This document shows positions 1 through 6,447 of a DNA stretch of 6,849 nt, one piece after another. The translations under genes were made by a program, and so were the position numbers. The stretch comes from Elusimicrobia bacterium RIFCSPLOWO2_12_FULL_59_9. Lineage in GTDB: Bacteria; Elusimicrobiota; Elusimicrobia; O2-12-FULL-59-9. The stretch covers positions 1-6,849 of the forward strand of contig MGUX01000092.1 in the NCBI GenBank assembly GCA_001800185.1. Direction: 5' to 3'. Positions within the stretch are counted from its first letter, which is position 1. Each line of letters starts with the position of its first letter. Under the pieces are notes generated by a model. The model searched no databases. It was not told the DNA's origin and saw only the letters and a program-made list of their open reading frames with translations.

Positions 1-208
1 TGTCCCATCCGTTGAAGTCCCCTATCACGCTGACTTTTTCGGCGTCGGGCGCCCAGACCGCGAAATACGTCCCCGCCCGCCCCCCTTCCAAAACCACGGG
101 GTGGGCTCCCAACTTCTCGTAAAGACGGAAATGGGAGCCCTCGTTGAAAAGGTAGAGGTCTTCGTCCGTCAGAAGGCTGGGGAAGTCTTCCGCGGCTTTT
201 CTCAGCAT
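1..208 (-). CDS. glgB: 1,4-alpha-glucan branching enzyme GlgB, N-terminal part (runs off left edge)
   Basis: Only the first 69 codons are in the window; the rest lies beyond the left edge. The enzyme cuts alpha-1,4 glucan chains and rejoins them through alpha-1,6 bonds, here probably acting on the linear polymer made by GlgE. The visible part contains DLYLFNEGSHFRLYEKLGAH at about residues 17-36, a stretch typical of GlgB N-termini, followed by TYFAVWAPDAEKVSVIGDFN at about 48-67, the opening strands of a CBM48/isoamylase N-terminal domain. The catalytic GH13 barrel is not visible. The ATG was chosen because it lies one base after the stop of the treS-pep2 gene and has an AGGAAGG ribosome binding site five bases upstream. 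It is the third gene of the operon. Family recognition is strong even from the fragment; whether the full gene is intact cannot be seen. Confidence 0.93.
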   Translation of the reverse strand, partial: MLRKAAEDFPSLLTDEDLYLFNEGSHFRLYEKLGAHPVVLEGGRAGTYFAVWAPDAEKVSVIGDFNGWD

Positions 209-209
209 C

Positions 210-3200
210 CTAGCCTTCCTGCCGCCTTGGATTTAGAAGTTTCAGAATCCCCCTCAAGGGGATATGCGCCCATGCGGGGCGGTGGTTGAGCTCATAGCGC
301 AGCTCGTAGACCGCTTTTTCCAGAAGGTGAACGTCCAAAAGCAAGTCAAATTCCTCAGCCGAGCGCGGGAGAAACGGCGCCGCGCCCGCCGCTTCCCGGT
401 AGGAGCTCAAGAAAGCGGCCCCGGCCAGTTGGCTCCAGAGACCCGCCCATGGTTGAAGCCGTAAGGCATCCTCGGGACGAAAAGCCGGGACTCGGGATTG
501 CCCCATGAGCGCCGCGCAGGCGGCGTAATCGAAGGAGCGCAGCATCCCCGCCACGTCCCTGAGGGCGGAACGCTTGATCCGTCTCCAGCTCAGCGGCCTA
601 TCCGGCTCTCCCTCGAAATCGATGATGACGAAGTCCTTGCCGGTGTAGAGCACCTGCCCGAGATGGTAATCCCCATGGCAGCGGATGCGCATGGAAGAAA
701 TCTTACGGTCTCGAATCGCCTGAAACCGGCCCTGGATTTCCGCCGAGCGCTCCAGCGCTTGGCCGGCCTCCGGCTGCGCCTCCGGCGGAAGCGATTTGAT
801 TCGCTGGCGCAATAACCTGAACGCCTTCTCCGCATGGGAAACCATCCCATGATAAAGCGATTTTCGGTCAAATTCGGTGAAAAGCTCCGGTGAAAAGGCC
901 GGGTCCTCCGGATCGCTCGAAAGCGCCCCGTGCAATTCGGCCGTGCGCCGGCCCAGAAGGCGGGCGGACTCGATATAAGTTCCGATGAGTTCCCGCGCCT
1001 TGAGTTCCGTCGCCGCTTGCCGCAAATCCTGCGAAAGTATCTGCTCAAAATATCGCCCCAAGGCGTCGAGGGTGAAGCGCCAAGCGTCCCCTTCGCTCAC
1101 AGTGTAACCCTGCAGGACGGCAAGAGTCGCCGAGCGGCCATCCTTCCGCCGGTACTCGATGGCGCCCGCCATGGGTGGAGCATGGGCAAAACGCATTTTG
1201 TCGGTCAAAAATCGGCCGAACTCCAGCTCCGGATTGACGCCGTACTCGAAGCGGCGTATGAGCTTGAGGATAAAGCGGCCGCCGAAAACAACCGAGCTGT
1301 TGCTCTGCTCGGCCTTCAGCGGCGACGGCTCCAGAGGCGCCGGCCCGTTTCCCGAAAGCGCCGCGAGGGCCTCACCCGGATAAGCCTCAACGGTCCCGGC
1401 CACCCCTTTAAAACGGCGCCGCCGCGTGATCGCATCAAAGAGGGCCTTGCAGCTATCGGCGTCTTTGAGGGCATCGAAAAGGAGGCCCTCCCGTCCTTCT
1501 CCCTGCAGGCGCGCCACCGCGGCATCGGGGCAAGCGCGCAACGCCTCCACCCCGCGCTCTCCCCACGCCGCCGCCAAGGGAAGCACGTAGGTGTCCGCCT
1601 CCCCCTCGTTGAAATGGGCTTCCACCAAGACGATGTGGGCCGGCGCCGCCGCGCCGCTCAATGCCGAAAAAGGCGCCGCCTCCACCACTTTGACCGATTT
1701 TAGCCGGCGCGCCTTCCCGGCGAACCATCGCTGGGTTTTTAAATAGTTGGGCAAAAGGCTCTCCAAACGCAGCCTGCCATCGTCGCTGTAAATTTCTCCG
1801 GCCTCGGCGGCCAGGACCGGTAGCTGCGGCGAGCCCGAGGCGGACAGCGCCGCCGCTTTGGCCGCCGCGCCGCCGGCGCTACCGGGTCCCCGGAGCTCTG
1901 CGAAGGGGGCCGCCGCCCCGCCGGCGCCGCCGGGCCCCCGGAGCTCCGCGAAGGAGGCCGTAGCGCTGGTTACGAGAACAAACCAATAGAAGGAGTGGGG
2001 CCCCAGCGTGAGAAAATAAGGCAGGTCGCCTACAGGCGGAAATTCTGTTCGGCCGAACATCTCCACCGGCACGGCGCCCTTGACCCCCTTAAGATCCATC
2101 TCGACGCATTGCACGAAGCGGGATAGGTTCGCCGCCACAAGAATGGTTTCACCGCCGTAACGGCGGATGAAGGCAATGACTTTGTGGTTGTCCGGATGGA
2201 GGAACTCGATGCTCCCCCGGCTGAATGCCTTGTGGCTTTTGCGCAGCGCCGCAAGACGCTTCATCCACCACAACAAGGAATGGAGATTGCCCTGTTGAGC
2301 CTCCACGTTGAGAGCCTCGTAGTGGTACTCCGGATCGGTGATCGTCGGCAAAATCAGCCTTTGGGGGTTGCTCTTCGAAAACCCGGCGTTGCGGTCCGGG
2401 CTCCATTGCATCGGCGTGCGAACGCCGTTTCGATCCCCCAGATAAATATTGTCGCCCATCCCGATTTCGTCGCCGTAGTAAAGCACCGGAGTTCCCGGCA
2501 GCGAGAAAAGAAGACCGTTTAAAAGCTCGATCTTGCGCCGCTGGTTGCCCAGAAGGGGCGCCAGGCGGCGGCGGATGCCCAGGTTGATGCGCGCCTGAGG
2601 GTCCTGGGCATAGGCGCTGTACATGTAGTCCCGGTCCTCGTCGGTCACCATTTCAAGCGTCATCTCGTCGTGGTTGCGCAAAAAAAGCGCCCATTGGCAG
2701 ATCTCGGGAATGGGCGGAGTCTGCTGGAGTATGTCCACGATCGGGGTGCGGTCCTCCATGCGCGTCGCCATGAAAAGTCTGGGCATGAGCGGAAAATGAA
2801 AGTTCATGTGGCATTCGTCGCCGCTCCCAAAGTAGGCGACCGCATCCTCGGGCCATTGGTTGGCCTCGGCCAGAAGCATCCGGCCCTCGTACTTGTCGTT
2901 GATATGACGCCGGATTTCCTTCAAGAATGCGTGGGTTTCTGGAAGGTTTTCGCAAGGGGTGCTTTCTCTCTCAAACAGGTAGGGGACGGCGTCCAGGCGC
3001 ATGCCGTCCACACCCAGCTCCAGCCAAAAATCCAGCACTTGATAAATCGCCCGCCGGACTGAGGGATTGTCGAAATTGAGGTCCGGCTGGTGGGAGTAAA
3101 ACCGGTGCCAATAATACGCCTTGGCTTGGCTGTCCCAGCTCCAATTGGAGGGCTCAAAATCCTTGAAGATGATGCGCGCCTCGCGGTATTTTTCGGGCGT

Positions 3201-3614
3201 GTCGCTCCAGACATAGAAATCGCGCAGACGGCTGCGGGACTTGGCGCGGCGCGCCCTTCGAAACCAAGCGTGCTGGTCTGACGTGTGGTTGATGATGAGT
3301 TCGGTGATGACGCGAAGTCCGCGACGATGGGCCTCGCGCAGAAACACTTTGAAATCCTTCAGCGTGCCGTAGGCGGGATGGACGCTCATGTAGTCGGCGA
3401 TGTCGTAGCCGTCGTCTTTGAGAGGAGAGGGATAAAACGGAAGCAGCCAGAGGGCGGTGACGCCAAGGTCCCTTAAATAATCCAGCTTTTGAGTCAGCCC
3501 CTGAAAATCCCCGACGCCGTCGGCGTTGCTGTCGAAAAATGTGCGCACATGAAGCTCGTAAATAACGGCGTCCTTATACCACAGGGCCTCGTCCCCCGGC
3601 GAGGGATGTGTCAT
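210..3614 (-). CDS. treS: Trehalose synthase (TreS) fused to maltokinase (Pep2)
   Basis: Bifunctional protein of 1134 aa, expected in the cytoplasm. Residues 11-548 form a GH13 trehalose synthase (maltose/trehalose isomerase): the Asp-rich loop DSNADGVGD (28-36), INHTSD (108-113), predicted nucleophile Asp208 in GMRLDAV, acid/base Glu250 in LLAEANQWP and Asp316 in LRNHDE. Residues about 600-1134 form a maltokinase with an aminoglycoside-phosphotransferase-like fold: LPNYLKTQRWFAGKAR (621-636), probable ATP-binding Lys784 in FILKL, catalytic Asp982 in CHGDYHLGQ and metal-binding Asp999 in IIDFEGEP. It converts trehalose to maltose and then to maltose 1-phosphate, the donor for GlgE. All key residues are present. 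The reading frame is open for 36 more codons upstream, but the ATG chosen directly precedes the usual family start (WYKDAVIYELHVR) and overlaps the glgE stop as ATGA. No Shine-Dalgarno is visible, so coupled translation is inferred. The linker (549-599) carries a tandem repeat. Confidence 0.96.
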   Translation of the reverse strand: MTHPSPGDEALWYKDAVIYELHVRTFFDSNADGVGDFQGLTQKLDYLRDLGVTALWLLPFYPSPLKDDGYDIADYMSVHPAYGTLKDFKVFLREAHRRGLRVITELIINHTSDQHAWFRRARRAKSRSRLRDFYVWSDTPEKYREARIIFKDFEPSNWSWDSQAKAYYWHRFYSHQPDLNFDNPSVRRAIYQVLDFWLELGVDGMRLDAVPYLFERESTPCENLPETHAFLKEIRRHINDKYEGRMLLAEANQWPEDAVAYFGSGDECHMNFHFPLMPRLFMATRMEDRTPIVDILQQTPPIPEICQWALFLRNHDEMTLEMVTDEDRDYMYSAYAQDPQARINLGIRRRLAPLLGNQRRKIELLNGLLFSLPGTPVLYYGDEIGMGDNIYLGDRNGVRTPMQWSPDRNAGFSKSNPQRLILPTITDPEYHYEALNVEAQQGNLHSLLWWMKRLAALRKSHKAFSRGSIEFLHPDNHKVIAFIRRYGGETILVAANLSRFVQCVEMDLKGVKGAVPVEMFGRTEFPPVGDLPYFLTLGPHSFYWFVLVTSATASFAELRGPGGAGGAAAPFAELRGPGSAGGAAAKAAALSASGSPQLPVLAAEAGEIYSDDGRLRLESLLPNYLKTQRWFAGKARRLKSVKVVEAAPFSALSGAAAPAHIVLVEAHFNEGEADTYVLPLAAAWGERGVEALRACPDAAVARLQGEGREGLLFDALKDADSCKALFDAITRRRRFKGVAGTVEAYPGEALAALSGNGPAPLEPSPLKAEQSNSSVVFGGRFILKLIRRFEYGVNPELEFGRFLTDKMRFAHAPPMAGAIEYRRKDGRSATLAVLQGYTVSEGDAWRFTLDALGRYFEQILSQDLRQAATELKARELIGTYIESARLLGRRTAELHGALSSDPEDPAFSPELFTEFDRKSLYHGMVSHAEKAFRLLRQRIKSLPPEAQPEAGQALERSAEIQGRFQAIRDRKISSMRIRCHGDYHLGQVLYTGKDFVIIDFEGEPDRPLSWRRIKRSALRDVAGMLRSFDYAACAALMGQSRVPAFRPEDALRLQPWAGLWSQLAGAAFLSSYREAAGAAPFLPRSAEEFDLLLDVHLLEKAVYELRYELNHRPAWAHIPLRGILKLLNPRRQEG
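214..220 (-). promoter_or_regulatory. Ribosome binding site of glgB
   Basis: AGGAAGG on the minus strand lies inside the last codons of treS-pep2, five bases before the glgB ATG. It supports that start and shows that glgB, unlike treS-pep2, has its own strong ribosome binding site despite the one-base intergenic gap. Confidence 0.7.
1857..1952 (-). repeat. Two tandem 48-base in-frame units in the TreS-maltokinase linker
   Basis: Two adjacent 48-base units encode FAELRGPGGAGGAAAP (residues 555-570) and FAELRGPGSAGGAAAK (571-586). Their first 15 codons differ at five bases, four of them silent third-position changes and one giving Gly to Ser. The units are extremely GC-rich and contain short self-complementary parts, including CGGAGCTCCG in the copy nearer the TreS domain and CCGGCGGCGCCGG on the minus strand. 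They sit exactly between the end of the TreS beta domain and the start of the maltokinase domain, so they probably act as a flexible spacer. Whether the unit is a local duplication or a member of a dispersed repeat family cannot be decided from this window. Confidence 0.85.
3611..3614 (-). promoter_or_regulatory. ATGA stop/start overlap coupling glgE to treS-pep2
   Basis: The glgE stop TGA and the treS-pep2 start ATG share bases as ATGA. The sequence just upstream on the minus strand (GATTATTTCCT) has no purine-rich ribosome binding site, so ribosomes finishing glgE most likely restart here. The overlap is read directly from the sequence; the coupling is inferred. Confidence 0.75.
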
Positions 3615-5638
3615 AGGAAATAATCGAAGTCGTGCTCGCTGCGCACGCGCCGGCGCAGCCGGAAAATATGCGCCGGGCAGACTTCGGGGGAGAGCTCCAC
3701 GTAGTTGCGGGGGCCCCGCCATAAGTAGCGGGCGTCGGTCAAAAGGTCGTGCATCTGATACGGCTGCTGCCCGTCAAGGCCGAACTCCTCCGGCGAAAGG
3801 TCGATCCAGCCCGATTGCTGATGCCGGGGATCGAGATTGACGACCGCCAAAATCACGTTGTCCCCCGACCTTTTGCTGTAGCAAAGCAATTGGTCGTTGT
3901 CCACGCGGTGAAATCGAAGGCTCCAATCGCTTTGCAGCGCCGGATTTCCCCTGCGGACGCGGTTGAGGCGGGCGATCAAATCCTTGAGACTGTGGGGGCT
4001 CTCAAAATCCCAACGCCGGAGCTCATATTTTTCCGAATCCAGATACTCCTCCTGGCCCGGACCTTTGGCGCGGCCTTCGCAAAGCTCGAAAGCGGGTCCG
4101 TAGATTCCGTAACTGGCTCCCAGCGTCCCCGCCAGCACCACGCGGATCATGAAGGCCGGACGGCCGCCGTATTGCAGGTACTCCGTCAGGATATCGGGCG
4201 TGTTGGTCCAAAGATTGGGACGGAAAAACTCTCGAATTGGAGTCTGCGTCAGCTCGGTGAAATAGTCGGTGAGCTCCTTTTTATTGTTGCGCCACGGAAA
4301 GTAGTTGTAGGATTGATTGAAGCCCGCCTTCGCGAGGCGGTACATGACCTTGGGCCGGGTGAAGGCTTCCGAAAGAAAAATCGAATCAGGATGCTCCCGG
4401 CGCACCTCCGCGATCAGCCACTCCCAGAATCTCAGCGGCTTGGTATGCGGATTGTCGACGCGGAAGATGCGGATCCCCTGCGCGGCCCAATAAAGGAATA
4501 TATTTTTCATCTCCTGCCACAGCTCCATCCGCTTTTCGCACTCAAAATTGAAAGGGGTTATGTCCTCGTATTTCTTCGGCGGGTTTTCGGCGCACTGGAA
4601 AGTCCCATCGGGACGCCGGCGGAACCATTCAGGATGCTCTTTGAGATAGGGATGGTCGGGGGAGCACTGCAAGGCGATATCCAAAGCCAGCTCCAGGCCC
4701 TGCTCTTGCGCTTTGCGAAAAAGCGTCTGAAAATCCTCCAGCGTGCCGAGTTGCGGATGGATGGAGCAGTGCCCCCCTTCCGCGGATCCGATGGCCCAAG
4801 GGCTTCCGGGATCTTCCGGCTTGCAATCGAGAGAATTGTTTTTGCCCTTGCGCCGCGTCCGGCCGATCGGGTGAATGGGGGGAAGATAAAGCACGTCAAA
4901 CCCCATGTGGGCGATATACGGCAGCCGGTCGATGACATCCCGCAGATTCCCGTGGCGCCCTGGCCCCGCGTTCCAAGAACGCGGAAAAAGCTCGTACCAC
5001 GAGCTGAAACGGGCCTTTTCGCGGTCCACCCGCGCCTCCAGCACCCTGCCGTAGGAAACGCAGCCGCGTTTGGAAGGAAAGCGCGCGGCCAGTTCCCCGA
5101 GATCGGCGTCCAGCGCGATCTGCGCGCGGTTTTTGATTTCCCCTTCCCCGCTGATTTCGGCCGCCCACGCCCTTAGCCGGCGCGCATCCTGCGCCGGCGC
5201 CCGCTTGGAAGCCGCCTCGATGAGGGTGGCTCCGATGCGCAAATCCGCCGCGACGTCCTGAGCCGCTTCGATGCGCTTTTTCAAGTCCCGCAACCAGGTG
5301 CGCAACGGATCCACCCAGGCCTTGAGAGTGTAAAGGTAATCTTCCCGCCCGGTGACGGCAAACTCGGCGCGCCAGCGGTCGTTGCCCAGAGGCCGCATCG
5401 GAACCTCTATCCATTTGGGTTCCGACCGCGGCCGGTAAAGCAGCGCTGCGGATAATTCATCATGCCCATCGGCAAAAATATCAGCTTCGACGCGCACCGC
5501 CTCGCCCGGAACACGCTTGACGGGAAAGGCGCCTTCCTCGATTTCGGGGGCCACGTTTTCAATGACGACGCGGCTGAAATTCGCGGCGGTTTGCCGCTTG
5601 AAACCGCTTTCCTGGGCTGCCACGGCTCTTGGACTCAT
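3611..5638 (-). CDS. glgE: Alpha-1,4-glucan:maltose-1-phosphate maltosyltransferase GlgE
   Basis: Cytoplasmic GH13 enzyme (GH13_3 type) that transfers maltose from maltose 1-phosphate to the non-reducing end of an alpha-1,4-glucan, releasing phosphate. The 675 aa product is close to the usual family length of about 660-700. Residues about 20-200 are the N-terminal beta domain and helical insert (RVVIENVAPEIEEGAFPVKR near the start). The barrel follows: SSWYELFPRSW (212-222), DVLYLPPIHPIGR (248-260), ENPPKKYEDI (351-360, which family knowledge links to phosphate binding), predicted nucleophile Asp395 in FRVDNPHTK, acid/base Glu424 in FLSEAF and Asp482 in NTPDIL. SYNYFPWRNNKKELTDYFTE (443-462) is a GlgE signature and separates it from ordinary amylases. 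It is the first gene of the operon and overlaps treS-pep2 by four bases. The frame is open far upstream, but that stretch covers the amidotransferase gene in another frame, so the ATG at 5638 was chosen. No clear ribosome binding site precedes it. Confidence 0.96.
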   Translation of the reverse strand: MSPRAVAAQESGFKRQTAANFSRVVIENVAPEIEEGAFPVKRVPGEAVRVEADIFADGHDELSAALLYRPRSEPKWIEVPMRPLGNDRWRAEFAVTGREDYLYTLKAWVDPLRTWLRDLKKRIEAAQDVAADLRIGATLIEAASKRAPAQDARRLRAWAAEISGEGEIKNRAQIALDADLGELAARFPSKRGCVSYGRVLEARVDREKARFSSWYELFPRSWNAGPGRHGNLRDVIDRLPYIAHMGFDVLYLPPIHPIGRTRRKGKNNSLDCKPEDPGSPWAIGSAEGGHCSIHPQLGTLEDFQTLFRKAQEQGLELALDIALQCSPDHPYLKEHPEWFRRRPDGTFQCAENPPKKYEDITPFNFECEKRMELWQEMKNIFLYWAAQGIRIFRVDNPHTKPLRFWEWLIAEVRREHPDSIFLSEAFTRPKVMYRLAKAGFNQSYNYFPWRNNKKELTDYFTELTQTPIREFFRPNLWTNTPDILTEYLQYGGRPAFMIRVVLAGTLGASYGIYGPAFELCEGRAKGPGQEEYLDSEKYELRRWDFESPHSLKDLIARLNRVRRGNPALQSDWSLRFHRVDNDQLLCYSKRSGDNVILAVVNLDPRHQQSGWIDLSPEEFGLDGQQPYQMHDLLTDARYLWRGPRNYVELSPEVCPAHIFRLRRRVRSEHDFDYFL

Positions 5639-5715
5639 GCGTTTATAATAGCTCAAAATAAGGCCGATTGGAAAGCGACGCGAAATGCCGCCGGGAAGGC
5701 CGGCTGCCGCGCCCG
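5639..5715 (-). other. Intergenic gap between the amidotransferase gene and glgE
   Basis: This 77-base stretch is the only real gap between genes in the window. It holds the candidate glgE promoter and a short GC hairpin (GCCGG, five-base loop, CCGGC at 5690-5704) not followed by a T-run. I see no small gene, RNA gene or riboswitch fold in it. The gap suggests that glgE begins a new transcript, though readthrough from upstream is possible. Confidence 0.6.
5645..5674 (-). promoter_or_regulatory. Candidate promoter of the glgE operon, possibly giving a leaderless mRNA
   Basis: In the 77-base gap before glgE the minus strand has TTTCCA (5674-5669), an 18-base spacer and TATTAT (5650-5645). Six bases separate the TATTAT from the glgE ATG, so a sigma-70-type start would fall on or next to the A of that ATG. 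This agrees with the lack of a Shine-Dalgarno sequence there. The AT-rich patch stands out in a GC-rich window. Prediction only; the -35 match is moderate. Confidence 0.4.
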
Positions 5716-6447
5716 TTAGCGGTCCCTGTACCGGGCGCAAGTCAGAACGAAGCGGCGGAAAAGACGGCGGGTCGGGAAGCTTGCCGGGCGCCTTTCGGGA
5801 TGCCACTGCACGGCCAGAAGCTCCGGAATCTCCGGATGTTCGATAGCCTCGATGGTCCCATCCTCCGCCCTGGCCGCGGCGATGAAGCCCCGCCCCAGCC
5901 GCTTGACGGCCTGGTGGTGCTCGGCGGCGACGGAAGCCCGGGCGACCGTCAAAAGACGCCTTAAGCGCGTTCCCTCTACCAAGCGCACCCGGTGGAAGTT
6001 CCGGCCTCCCCCGCGGTGATTGACTTTGCGGTTTTTCTTCCGTGGGTAGAGGTGCTGGTGCAGCGTGCCGCCTTCCAAAACGTTGATCAACTGCATTCCA
6101 TAGCAGATGCCGAAAATGGGCAAAGCGCGCTTTCGTCCTTCGCGGTAAAGCCAGGTTTCGAAGGCGGCGCGTTTGGCAAAGATGACGCGGGTGCGGCGCC
6201 GCGGAGCTTCGCCGTAGAGCTTGGGGTCCACGTCGTCGCCGCCGATGATGACCAAGCCGTCGATGCCCTCCAAATAGCGCCGCAGGATGGGCGGGCTGAG
6301 AGAGAACGGCAAAAGGACCGGGTGGGCTCCCGCCCGCCGGACGACGGCCGCATAGCGGTGATCGCATAAAAGGTTGTAGCCGGAGGGGTCCTGGCGATTG
6401 CGGAGCACCTCGCAGGTGATCCCAATGAGGGGCGCCGGTTTACTCAT
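5716..6447 (-). CDS. Class I glutamine amidotransferase-fold hydrolase, PuuD / peptidase C26 type
   Basis: A 243 aa cytoplasmic protein with the complete class I amidotransferase fold of the gamma-glutamyl-GABA hydrolase (PuuD, peptidase C26) family. Visible in order: KPAPLIGITCE (3-13), YAAVVRRAGAHPVLLPF (32-48), GLVIIGGDDVDPKLYGE (64-80), nucleophile Cys115 in FGICYGMQLINVLEGGTLHQ, HHQAVKRLG (177-185), and His216 and Glu218 in VQWHPE. Members cleave gamma-glutamyl amide bonds; the actual substrate here is not known. Most PuuD-like proteins have Arg after the nucleophile (GICRGMQ), whereas this one has Tyr, so it may be a distinct subgroup. The ATG was chosen because the family homology begins just after it, it overlaps the upstream stop by eight bases (ATGAGTAA), and AGGGAG lies nine bases before it. 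No ligase or glutamine-using synthase domain is fused to it. It is probably co-expressed with the unknown upstream gene rather than with glgE. Confidence 0.9.
   Translation of the reverse strand: MSKPAPLIGITCEVLRNRQDPSGYNLLCDHRYAAVVRRAGAHPVLLPFSLSPPILRRYLEGIDGLVIIGGDDVDPKLYGEAPRRRTRVIFAKRAAFETWLYREGRKRALPIFGICYGMQLINVLEGGTLHQHLYPRKKNRKVNHRGGGRNFHRVRLVEGTRLRRLLTVARASVAAEHHQAVKRLGRGFIAAARAEDGTIEAIEHPEIPELLAVQWHPERRPASFPTRRLFRRFVLTCARYRDR

Noticed and set aside
930..1703. Plus-strand open frame of 257 codons opposite the maltokinase domain
   Set aside because: It is antisense to conserved kinase motifs, has no recognisable domain and no ribosome binding site evidence.
3615..3722. 36-codon N-terminal extension of TreS-Pep2
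   Set aside because: It overlaps the end of glgE in another frame, is Arg/Pro/Ala-rich, and TreS proteins typically start shortly before WYKDAVIYELHVR, which fits the ATG at 3614.
3749..5176. Long open frame of 475 codons on the plus strand, antisense to glgE
   Set aside because: It lies wholly opposite the well-supported glgE coding sequence, has no recognisable domain, and is the kind of stop-poor antisense frame that GC-rich genes often produce.
5690..5704. Hairpin after the amidotransferase gene as a rho-independent terminator
   Set aside because: The stem is only five base pairs with a five-base loop and no T-run follows it, so it is not a convincing terminator.
5639..6367. Upstream extension of the glgE frame by 243 codons
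   Set aside because: It runs through the amidotransferase gene in a different frame, is rich in Pro, Arg and Gly without family similarity, and GlgE proteins normally begin where the ATG at 5638 places the start.
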